Under the pieces are notes generated by a model. The model was not told the DNA's origin. It worked only from the letters and a program-made list of their open reading frames with translations, and did no database searches. From contig NMRB01001294.1 in NCBI GenBank assembly GCA_002633025.1, positions 53,444-117,443 on the forward strand: DNA of 64,000 nt, read 5' to 3'. Shown piece by piece: positions 48,491-58,695 of this stretch. How positions within the stretch are numbered: the first letter of the stretch is position 1; the number at the start of each line of letters is the position of its first letter. Made by a program: the position numbers and the translations under genes. The DNA comes from Notospermus geniculatus. Its lineage: Eukaryota > Nemertea > Pilidiophora > Heteronemertea > Lineidae.

Positions 48491-51400
48491 ATGGCAGCCC
48501 CCATGAAATGGGGACCACTTTCCTTTTTGCTATTTTGCATGATTTTCATCTCTTATGTGAAGATATCTCAAACTTTACAAAACGAAATAAAGCATCAAGG
48601 GGATTCCGACACATCTATCAGAAGAAATGTGGGTCAGAATTTTCCAACAAGCGACAAATTAGATGTAAAAAATCCTGGAAAAGTTGAGGTTCATGACATG
48701 TCTTCAAAATTGGATGTTAATGTGGAAAATGCAAGAAATGAACCTCTCACTCTGACAACTCATTCAGATCTGTCGCAACTTGATCTCGAGAAGATGAACA
48801 AGATCTCACGAAGGACTGCAAATGCTGCCCATATTGCCAAGAAGAATTTTCACCACCATTCTGATCACCGACCGGCCATAACTGTCACTCCTGCTCCTGC
48901 TTGGGGGGAGAACATTTATGGCAACAGCGAACACGGCAAATTTCTCCGTTACGACAATGAAGTCACGTTCATAGATCCAGGTGATACTGCCACACCTTTC
49001 AGCTTGAAAACCTTGGATGGAACCTTCGCTTACCCGAATCCTGATCTCAAGGACAGAGCTCTCTTATTTCATGCCTTTACGCGTGATTCTGGCTTTTTAA
49101 ATGCTATGTGGCATAATGGGGAATCTCTGAAATCGATTTTGATGAACAGTCCTGATTCTGTGCATTACGTCTTCTTCTCCTCATCAACAACACCACAGCT
49201 CGCTCTCGAAGATGCCAAGTTTATGAAGAAGCAGTTGAACGATACTGTTGTTAGACTACGCTTTCCACGGTGGGTTTATGCGAATTTTCCATTTCTTCCT
49301 AGAGCTGATTACCTCTTCTGACTTTACTGGATCATAGAGTTTAACGTTTGTAGGACGAAACCAGAGCCTGCGGTTTCAAGACAGTCCTGGTGTTTCTATC
49401 ACTTAATACAGAATGATCCTACTGGGAATTAGGCCCAGATCTCGGCAATGAATGTATTAATTTGTAATTAATTATGTGTAATTAATTAATTTGTAATTAC
49501 TTATGTCTCCTGTCACTTCTGCATCAGTCTGACAGGTACTAGTTGTTTGCTTATCAAATAATATCTATCACTCTGGTCCTTTTCCCAGGATGGCTGCGCA
49601 GAACTTTTTGAGAATGCATTTTGTAACTGACCCCCTTCCTAATCTCCTGAAAACTGGAAACTGGATCGCATATGCGTTCTACACCTGGACGTGTTCAGAT
49701 CACAACTGTGGCATAGATCAAATCAACATCACTTCAAAAGGTTAGTTGTTTTAACCTGTTTTCCAGATGAAATTGACGTTAGTTGCAGCAGTAGCATCTG
49801 TTCCTTTGAAATTCCATTAATATCATGATAGATGTGTTACATTTATTGCAGATTTCGGTAAAGATGGTGCAGCATTCCAGCGTCTTGATGCACGATATGA
49901 TTGGCTTCCATCCCCTGTGTCTCGATTGGGAAACAAAACCATAAAACTTGTGTACGCTGGTTATGGCTGTCATGAAATTACGACGAATGTTGCGGGATGT
50001 GTTGCACTAGTTCTGAATGGAACTTGCAGCTATTATCAGAAGGTATTACCTGTTGGATTTGAATGCGTTGTGGTAGGGTTCCATCTTATGAGTGCTGATC
50101 GGTAGCCACCTGGCAGCTACAATAGACTCTATCACTCCGAAAGAGCGCAGCACCTGACAGTACAGTGTCATGACGTCCCGCATGTCATTTCTGAACGCAT
50201 GACGTGACTCGAAAAAAATCCGGTTGTTTCAGCGATCATGACGTCGTGAAACAATCTGATTTTTTTCGTCTCGCCTCAAAACATCATGAATGACGTGCGG
50301 GATGTCTTGGACGCTGTCCCATGAGGTGCTGCACTCTTTTAGAGGAATATCCTGTATTGTCATCCTCTGTCTTTGAGTACAATCTCAATGACGGCTCGCT
50401 CTACACATGACCCGTGACAACAAAATGAGTCGGAATGTGCCAGAAAGAAGACCCAAGATGACACCAGAGAACAATTACAGAAATGGACGAAGTCAAATTT
50501 CACAATGGGCAGACAATCCTGAAATCAACAAACCGTTGGTTTCACCTTGGGTCTTCTTCTGTGCACATTCCAACTCATTTTGCTGTCACGGGCAGGCGCG
50601 GATCCAAGGGGTAGTGCACCCGGCACACGCCCCCTTTCGGCCAACAAATCTGTAAAATCGTCCGTGAAATTCAGAAATTTGGAGCAAATCATTGAAATTC
50701 ACCGCAGATTTCAATGTTTCTACCACAGTGCACCCCCTCTTTTCTGAAATTGTGGATCTGCCCCTGATGGATCACATCCGCTGGTACACCAATCTATTTC
50801 ACAACTGATTCCTTCAATCCCAGGTCCTCACTATGCAAAAAATGGGAGCTAAGGCTGTTCTGGTGATGGCAAGCTATGGACTTCCTTTGGAAGACATGCA
50901 GTGTCATGGCAGCGAATGTGACGATACACTACAGATACCAGCGGCAATGATTCCATACAACTTCAAATTGATCATGTAAGTTCTAATGTTAAACTCAGGG
51001 CCTCTGTTTCTGTTGGCCTAGACCATGTACCGTAAGCCTGGTTTTCACACTGCCATAAAATGATTGTGACTTCAAGTCCCAGTTTAGTTCATTCTTCATG
51101 TATCGAGGACAACTTACTTTTGACAGCATAGGTTGCTCACCAGAATGTGACTCTTTTCCTTTACAAATACACCAGCCTGGTATAGATTCTAGAGTTGAGA
51201 GTGCCATCTCTGATGCTTGGCTCTCACATGACCAATGAGGAGGGCGCCGTACTGGCACCATACGGTGTCGCTACGAGCGTTGTGACCGAAATTTCGTTTT
51301 TCTAACGTCATTTAAGTTTACTTCTGGCATGAAAATAACCCGTTTGTTTTGGTCACCCGACAGTAAAACTTTCATCATCTTGTAGTAGATAAACATTTCT

Positions 51401-54400
51401 CTGATTTCATTGCTTTTTTCATTAAAACGACGAAATCTGATACCGATAAATGCATATGATTTGTCTCATTATTCCCGTAAAAAATTGTACAGATCACTTT
51501 TTCATGACGCAAGGTCAACTCCTAAAATGACGTCGCTAAGGTTGGGAAACAATAAGTTGCCCTCCTCATTGACATCAAATATCTTTTTCTTTCAGGGCTG
51601 ACAGTCCTATGGTCAGGTACCATCACAAACCATGCAATAATTTCTTCACCGGTGTAGACAGAAATGGAAAATTAGCGGAGGTTGGCTGGTTCCTGTATCC
51701 ATCTTTTCAATTCTTTGTTTGGCAAGCTGAGTGGTAAGAATTGATGGACATGTGTCCGTTGTATTGATGTCTATTGATAGTTTTCTTGGCCTTTAACCTA
51801 TGTAATGCCGAATTTGTATGCTAGGCCGAACAGCCTTTATGAATATGGCCCTAACTCTTCTACAATAGACGGATATCTGTCTCCTGTGCAGATCTCTGGT
51901 AAGATAACGGTCTCTACATGTACCTTTCAGGTTTGATTACATGTATGGACTAGTGCGCAATGTCACAATAAAACCAAGTATGTTAATTCCTGTCCTCGAT
52001 CATACAACCATGCAGGGGAAGAAGGGAGCCGTGGCAACTGTGATAATACCCTCCTTTACAGGTAAAGAACTCGGAAGAGTGATCTGCTGATATTCGTCTG
52101 TATATCCAATGGGAGACTTTCCTGCCGTTAGAGGCCACCTGTTAGCGGTCCTAGAACGTCACAAAATTTGACGTTAAAGACGTAAGCCACGGCGTCCACG
52201 TCATTATGGATGACGTCGTGGCATGCACTTCTTCTCTGTGGCGTCAAATTTCGTGACGTCCTAGGACCGTTAACTGGTGGTGGCCTCTAACGGCAGGAAA
52301 GTCTCCCATTGGGACAGCACAACTCAAATTTCATTGGATATTGTTGTAAAAAAAGTGAGCTTTTATATATAGCGCTCTTTTACTGCAATGCAGTGTCAAG
52401 GGCGCTTCACATTTTCCCCAGCTATAGGTCTGTTCATTCTAATTTCCATTTCTCCACTCCCTGGAGAGTATTACAGTCCAGGCAGCCGATTTCAGCACTC
52501 TTGGACTAATATTCACATAGACCATAACTACCAGCCAGGTACCCCTTTTACACCTGGGTGGGGTGGAGCAAGTGAGGCAAAGTGACTTGCTCAAGGTCAC
52601 AAGCGAGTGTTTTTTTCTTGGTCAGGACTGGGAATTGAACCTGGGACGCTCTGATCTGGAGTCTGTCTTGCTAACCACTAGACCTCGCCGCTCCCCACAA
52701 AGATAGGTAGATAGGTTTAATCCCTTTTATTGTTTTCATTCAATTCAGACCTGCAGCGATATGGCCTCATCCAGTTGGACATGTCACTCAATTGTCCCGG
52801 AAAAAAAGATGAGTCCTGCCCACATTGGGATCACACGGTACAGTTGTACGTCTGCTGTGACAATACGTCTGCTCTCTGCGGGATGGAGCTCGGTCGGTGG
52901 ATCAGTCCTTTTAGGAGGTGAGTTTCATTACAGACGCGCACGCCAAGGTCTTTAGGGAGTTCCCTTCTTCCCTTCTTCAACTCTGTGTCTAGCGATTGTG
53001 TGCCGGCAAGTTCCATCATTATTTCCATAATTTGTTATGTACTGGGGCAGACGAGATGAAATCCTGTGCTCAGATTTTCTAAAATGTGGGAATTTCTTTA
53101 AAAATTCTTGACTTTACTTGAAAACCAAAACTTGAAGGAAAGTTCTCCAAGTCCAGGCGTGGATCCAAGGGGGAGGCAAATGCCCCCTTTCTGCCAACAA
53201 ATTTGTAAAATCGACCATGAAATTCTGAAATTTGGGGCAAATCATTGAAATTCACGGCAGATTTCAATGTTTCTAGCACAGTGTGCTAGAAACACACTGA
53301 ATTTTTTTGGGACAAATTTGGGACACCTTGTCCCGTCTGAAATTTTTTCCGAAATCGTGGATTCCCCCTCAGGGATCAAAGTTCATACATGTATTCTGAA
53401 AAAGCAGATTTTGGTCGAACAGGCCAAAAAATCAAGTCGCACACAATACAAAATGCAATAGGACATCAAATTTTTGGGTCGCACAGAGCAAAATCCAGGT
53501 CGCATTTTAGACCAAATGATCATGAACTTTGAACCCTGCCCCTGAAGTCCATCAACTAGACACACTCAGCTAAAATTTACTCAAAGTTGGACAGAAAGAT
53601 TGCAATATTACATTGCTCTCCCCACAGGCGTATCGGTCGGTGGCTGACAGACATCACGCCATTGATACCCCTATTGGCGTCCCAGACAGTGACCCAGTGC
53701 AACTTTACTATGAAGACGGCGCCCTGGGCGATGGCATGGGTGCCATCGTTGCATCTCCGTCTTTCACATATTCAGGAATCCAAAGGTTAGACTAGACTAT
53801 ACATGAACGCTGCATTTTGTGGAGTACTGTAAACTCTGAAATATTTACAAGGGTTTTTGTGACCAAACAAAGAAGTCAGTAGCAAGTGCTGTGTGCAGTA
53901 GTTTCAAAAGAGAGCGTCTCAAAATATTCTAACCATCATGACGGTCCATCTGTACCGGTATTTGTATCACACCTTGTCCCACTTATGCAGCTATTTTCTC
54001 GTCTTTTTCAACAGGGCAAGCACCAGCGGACATCTTACCCCTCTTCACAGTCGGTGCAACGTTTGACAAGTCTTACAATTCTCATTGGAAGCCAGTAACC
54101 ATGACGATACCCTCCTATGCTAAGAAGGTAAAGACAACCTACATAAGGGCCAAAGGAAAATGTGTTTTGCAAATTTTTATGGGGAATCTGCTCACCTTGA
54201 TACTAACGCACATGTAAATATTCTCAAATAATGTCCAGCATAATTTCTGAATTCTAGGTTGTCCTGGTTGCTGTCATCACCGGGCACGGTAGCGACAACA
54301 ATGGCTGTGGGGAGTTCTGTGTGACGTCACATCATTTCACGGTCAACAACAAAACCTGGAGTGTAACTTTCACCAACGCAGGTAAGAGCTATTCATCCTT

Positions 54401-55007
54401 TTCAACCTGCATGATTACAGGTGCTGATGACTGGCCATGTCAATTTTGAAGCAATAAATTTGATACAGATTGACAAATGTGACCCCCCCCCACAGCAAAA
54501 CCAGTCGCATGTCGCTCAGAAGGTGAGCCACAACGAACTAAGATGACACCAGAAGAGAATGGAAGAAATAGATTATTCAGATTTCGTAACAGGACAGACA
54601 ATATTGAAACTGACAAACATTTGGTCTCGACCTGCCAAGCTAAGAGGGACACGCGACTGGTTTTGCTGTGGAGGGTCACAAATCTGAAATTAATTTTCCA
54701 TCTGAAAACCTGGATAACAAAAATATAATTTCATATTCCTTTTCCAGGGACTCCGCTTGGGTGCGCCAACCGAGTGCCAATGGGCGTCGAACCAAACGAA
54801 CACGGCACGTGGCTGTATGGGCGGGACGGCTGGTGTGATGGCAACGAGATCGCCCCCATTATCTTCGATTTGACTGCTGTGGCGCCACCTAATGAGAAGG
54901 TTATTATCAGCTATCGTGGAACGTACAATAACACTGACCCGAATCCAACCCACAGCCCGGGATATATCACCCTTTATTCCTACCTTACAATTTACAAAGT
55001 AGTGTAG
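48491..55007 (+). CDS. Secreted/lumenal PNGase F-like glycoamidase with PA-like domain, 11 exons, 788 aa
   Basis: Exons 48491-49269, 49589-49740, 49852-50042, 50824-50975, 51596-51733, 51931-52061, 52749-52917, 53628-53785, 54015-54127, 54258-54381 and 54748-55007; 2367 bases, phases close, TAG stop. The ATG at 48491 (ACAAAATGG) is chosen because a signal peptide follows directly (hydrophobic residues 7-22). Residues about 330-450 resemble a PA domain (GCVALVLNGTCSYYQK, GAKAVLVMASYG). Residues about 500-788 match the two beta-sandwich domains of peptide-N-glycosidase F: CPHWDHTVQLYV (Asp near 542), GCGEFCVTSHHFTVNN (Glu near 680) and GRDGWCDG. Many N-glycosylation sequons (NDT, NKT, NGT, NVT, NTS, NFT) fit an ER/lysosome/secreted location. 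PNGase F cleaves Asn-linked glycans; activity here is inferred only. The third acidic residue of the bacterial site seems replaced (KTAPW against TETW). Confidence 0.9.
50135..50345. repeat. Foldback MITE in a PNGase-like gene intron
   Basis: Left ccgaaagagcgcagcacctg, with gtcatgacgtcccgcatgtc and aatccggttgtttc, pairs with gaaacaatctgattttttt, gacgtgcgggatgtc and gaggtgctgcactctttt. Confidence 0.8.
50593..50766. mobile_element. hAT-type MITE, copy h
   Basis: Starts caggcgcggatccaag, ends gtggatctgcccctg. It appears inserted at the right end of another TIR element (about 50395-50592, ends tgacccgtgacaacaaaatg and cattttgctgtcacggg). No clear target duplication is visible. Confidence 0.7.
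52109..52309. repeat. MITE family B, copy 4, nearly intact
   Basis: Ends atgggagactttcctgccgt and cggcaggaaagtctcccat; inner arms ttagcggtcctagaacgtca and tgacgtcctaggaccgttaa. It lies 50 bp after exon 6 of the PNGase-like gene. Confidence 0.85.
52460..52700 (-). repeat. tRNA-derived SINE, third type
   Basis: On the minus strand the head reads ggcgaggtctagtggttagc (A box), then caggttcaattcccag (B box). The body includes cttgagcaagtcactttgcc (plus-strand words ggcaaagtgacttgctcaag), then an oligo-A-like stretch. It lies in a PNGase-like gene intron. Confidence 0.7.
53154..53369. mobile_element. hAT-type MITE, copy i (degenerate), adjoining another element
   Basis: Starts caggcgtggatccaagg and keeps the family core ccaacaaatttgtaaaatcg. 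It is followed by an inverted-repeat element of about 180 bp that begins cagggatcaaagttcatac and ends atcatgaactttgaaccctg. Confidence 0.6.
54477..54671. repeat. MITE with atgtgaccc ends, copy 1
   Basis: Left aatgtgacccccccc with aaaaccagtcgcatgtcgct; right agagggacacgcgactggtt with ttgctgtggagggtcaca. A second copy lies at 63169-63366 with ends atgtgacccactctggcgaa and aagagcgggtcacat. This copy is in the last intron of the PNGase-like gene. Confidence 0.8.
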
Positions 55008-55139
55008 GTTATTTATGAGTTATTTATGTTTAGGGACAGTGCCATAAGATAAGATTTATGATTTTTGTAAATCCACCTAAAACCATAACATCCTGGATTC
55101 AAGCTGTAGTAAACTATGATACTGCTTTACAGGCCAAAA

Positions 55140-55418
55140 TACCGTAGACGCAAATATTTTCGCGAATAAAAATTACCGCAAAAATCGCGAACTGGTCAAT
55201 AACCCCGCGAATTCTATTACACGCGAACCATTTTCCAATCGCCGACAATTCTGTAATACATCGTGGTTTGCGCTGAATTACACCATGCACCATTGAAAAT
55301 GCAGTGTTGTTGAAATCTTACATCGGACCCCAACCGCGAATATTTATCCACGCAAAAAGGTACTTACGGACCCCAACCGCTAAATATTTTAGCCGTGAAA
55401 ATATTTGCGTATACGGTA
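55140..55418. repeat. Mariner-like MITE with taccgtagacgcaaatattt ends
   Basis: Left taccgtagacgcaaatattt with tcgcg; right gtgaaaatatttgcgtatac with ggta. Each arm carries repeated ccgcga or aaccgcga words. It begins about 130 bp after the stop of the PNGase-like gene and may be transcribed in its 3' UTR. Confidence 0.8.
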
Positions 55419-55699
55419 GATTCCAAGAGAGCATGCATGTGACGTCATCGCATCATGTGATCAGTCTAAAATCTGCCATACTGGATGGCAGATGACGTCA
55501 TATATATTTGTTATCCAGGTTTTCAGATGGAAAATTAATGAGCTACTGCAGGCTCTCTAATAACCCAATACTCCCTGCTCTAGCTCAACACTTGCCATAT
55601 AAGTTTGCATCAGCAGCTGAATATAGTCAGAGATAACCATGTGATATCGTAGCACATCATGAACACCTGTAGTCACGACAACGAAGAATATTTTGGGAT

Positions 55700-56240
55700 A
55701 ACTCTAAATTTATGTGATATTGTGTTAGTAAAAGTACCCGGTGAAAAAGAGACTGCTAGGTTGCGAGAATGAAGCAGCTTTTTTGCAGGAATTTAAAATA
55801 GGTATTGATATTATTACAACGAAGTGGGTTTATGTTTGGGATGACTCATTATGTGTAATGAGTTATGTAAATCACAAATACACGTCATAATAGATGCTGC
55901 TAGGTAGCGATAATGAAGCACCTTTTTTCAAGAATCTGTAAGTAGTTACGGGTACCATTACATCGAAGACCATTCAGTTTTTGGGGCAACTTTTATGTAA
56001 TATTGTTCTGTGTAAACACAGAATTCACGTCATAATACACGCTGCTGGGTAGCGATGCAGCTTTTTTGCAAAAATTTATGATAAACAGGTACGGGTATCA
56101 TTACATCGAAGAGTATTCAACATATGGGATGATTTATTTTGTGATTGTGTTTTCTGTAATGTGAAATACGTGTTACAGACACAGTGCTAGGTAGCATTGA
56201 TGGAGCTATTTGCTAGAATTTACAATAAATTTACCAATAC
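55700..56240 (+). repeat. Degenerate tandem repeat, period about 144 bp, nearly four units
   Basis: The words ctgctaggttgcgagaatga (55753), ctgctaggtagcgataatga (55897), ctgctgggtagcgatgcagc (56042) and tgctaggtagcattgatgga (56185) recur at 142-145 bp steps. Between them, gaagcagcttttttgcar and ggtaccattacatcgaaga-like words also recur. Confidence 0.8.
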
Positions 56241-56572
56241 TCTTATTAGCTGTGTGTGTCACCTCGTTTTCTATTATTTGAACACACCTGTGAAATCTGC
56301 ACTTGCCAAGTTGTGGCGTGGGATAGAGGCTGATTTTACATTGGACGACACGCGACACAAACACACAGGCAAATAGTGGCTTCACAAAGGATTCATCCCA
56401 ATGAAATCTTTGTTCGCCTGCATGTTTGTGTCGTGTGTCATCTGATATAAAGTCAGCTTCACCAGTATTTCACCAGAAACCACTGGGGTTGGATATCAGT
56501 TACTTTATGCCCTGTTCGAGGGCAGCTAATGCCGCCTCTCCAAGTGGTATTATCATTGTCACAGGTTTGTGT

Positions 56573-57055
56573 TTGTCTTGGATTTTTCCGTCAGGGCTGA
56601 AGCCATTGCAACATTGGCCCTGGCAAATGGAAGAGGCTGTCCCAAGCTATTCATGTTCCCCACTTGGATGGGGTCTTTTACTTGCGCTTGCAAAGAAACA
56701 ATGGTACATGTACAGTCCACTCTCGTTATACTGCCCCTCGATATACCGCCACAGACAATAGGAGCAGTCAGCCGCGCTTATTGCTAACAGATGGCAGCAC
56801 AGTCTTAGCGGACCAAATGTACAGGAAATCTATTATGATCGCTGCTCGATCGATAATGACTGGGTCCGCTAGATGCATTGAATTGGGCCCTAGTGACACC
56901 TAGTGGTCAACTCGCTGACAGCTCCTATTGATTTCCTCGGTCTAAGGCATTTCAACATTGCCAACCACAATACCCTCAATATACCGCCAGTGGACTGTAC
57001 AGTGGTACAAGGCACCATGCCTTGCAGTCCCATGCGATGGACGTGAAGAGCTGGG
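56573..57055. repeat. SINE family 2 copy interrupted by a pogo-like element
   Basis: The left part (ccgtcagggctgaagccatt to ttgcaaagaaacaatgg) and right part (gtacaaggcaccatgccttg to gatggacgtgaagagc) match one SINE body; 56713-56997 lies between them. Confidence 0.8.
56713..56997. mobile_element. pogo/Tigger-like element nested in a SINE, TA target
   Basis: Ends cagtccactctcgttatact and the inverse around ataccgccagtggactg, with TA directly outside both ends (56711-56712 and 56998-56999). It encodes no protein. Part of the interior (cagtcagccgcgcttattg to ctagtggtcaactcgctgac) is shared, inverted, with about 8870-9020. Confidence 0.85.
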
Positions 57056-57784
57056 AATGTCACAGTATCTACTCAATAGAGGGGACTGCTGCAGGCAATG
57101 GACTCCGAGATCTTGAAGAATGAGAACAAACGCATTTCTTCCCATGAATTTATTGCCAAGAGACTGACTGTACAAAATTCTCCTCAGAAGCACATAGAGT
57201 ATGGGGTTTCTCCCAAAACTGCCCCCAGTGAAATAAAGACACACAATGTTGCCTGTGTTAGGCCATAGCACTTACCGAGCCTGCTATCTCGAATCTTAAA
57301 ACAATGTCATTTCAAATGGATCATACGCGTCAGCACTTCGTACTGACAAAGGCCTAGCAACAGCACACATTGATACCCATGACAAAAAGCCTCCCCTTCC
57401 TCTGGTCTAAATAATATATGACTCGTCCACTTTTACACAAAAATCAAATCCCAAAATTTGCAATCTCTGCATCCCAACTTTTAGAAAACTGACCAGGTTT
57501 CATCGGAGGAGAACAAACTAGCACATGGTAAGAAATGCAATTTGGCGCCAAAAATATGCCAATGAATGGTTTTATTCGTCGATGGTTTACATTATGATGC
57601 ACTTGGCATTTCTCACGACGACTTCCAGGCGATGTCTAAACTGAAATCCTGACGTCCCTGGGAAAAGTTGATGCAATGGCACATGGAGAAACCAAGATCC
57701 ATAAATTGTCACAGCACAACTTGTACACACAAAACATGATGAATCTGCCTAATTTGGCATTGACTTGGAACATAAAAGCAAAGG

Positions 57785-58230
57785 TACCGTAAAGCGAAAT
57801 ATGCTCGCGGGGAAAAATTCTTGCAAAAATCGCGAATTGCTGCGGCGCTTGCTAAATTTTTTCTCCGCGAATGCAGATTACCATTGACACCCGCCATACA
57901 CCGACGAGTCATCAGAACCAGTTGACCAATGCAGCGTGGGGATTCCGATCATGACGTCATTCCAGGAGTCTCCCTTGTGCCCAGAACGAGCGTTTACACA
58001 TAACAAGCATTGCGGTATGCAGCTGATAGTACAGGTCGTGCCAGGATATACAGCTTCCGGAGAAGTGTGGTGTCGATCTTCTTCAGTATTCAGGGTGCGA
58101 CACTTGTGAATATAATTCCCCGCAGAAAATTTTTATAAGGGCCTTTACCGCAAATATTTCTCCCCACGAATGTTCGATTTTTAGGCCACTAGCGAACATT
58201 TAGGTCACGAAAATATTTCGCTTTACGGTA
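57785..58230. repeat. Mariner-like MITE with taccgtaaagcgaaatat ends
   Basis: Left taccgtaaagcgaaatatgc; right gaaaatatttcgctttacgg followed by ta. The inner arms share ccgcgaa and ttcttgcaaaaatcgcg-like words. The middle contains a non-repetitive stretch of about 200 bp. Confidence 0.75.
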
Positions 58231-58695
58231 TTAAGTCTGAATTAAGATCTTTTCATAACAGGCATGCTGTTAAAATTTTTCAGGTGGGTGCACCCCACGC
58301 CATATCTCAGTCCTGAATTCTTCAAGACAGGATACGTTCACAGGTAAAATACTTAACCAATTTACAAATTATTTTCCTGTACCATTTCAAACATGGTAGC
58401 CTTCACACTCAGATGACACATTAAATAAAGATATTCTTCAAAATATATTCCTCTTTCCCACGTCAGATAGAAACAATCGCTGATCAAACTTGACAAGATT
58501 TGGAAGCTCCCAGTTTTTGATATCTTGCACGACCTTGACACCAACGCTGACCTTGACACCGACCCTGACCGCTACATCAACAGCACCGCAACCCTCCCTC
58601 AAAAACCACTGCTACAATCACGAATACCATGACATCACCAATGACCCACTGCAAGTACTTCTCCCCTGGTGTTAAATGAAGCATAATTGTACAGT

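Larger units (their letters stand above)
55008..58695. other. Convergent interval between the PNGase-like gene and PA2G4
   Basis: It holds two mariner-like MITEs (55140-55418, 57785-58230), a degenerate 144-bp tandem array (55700-56240) and a split SINE (56573-57055). No coding exon was recognised. Both flanking genes end here. Confidence 0.6.

Noticed and set aside
52761-52955. Second open frame over exon 7 of the PNGase-like gene
   Set aside because: The frame with CPHWDHTVQLYV is the one that splices in phase on both sides and matches the family.
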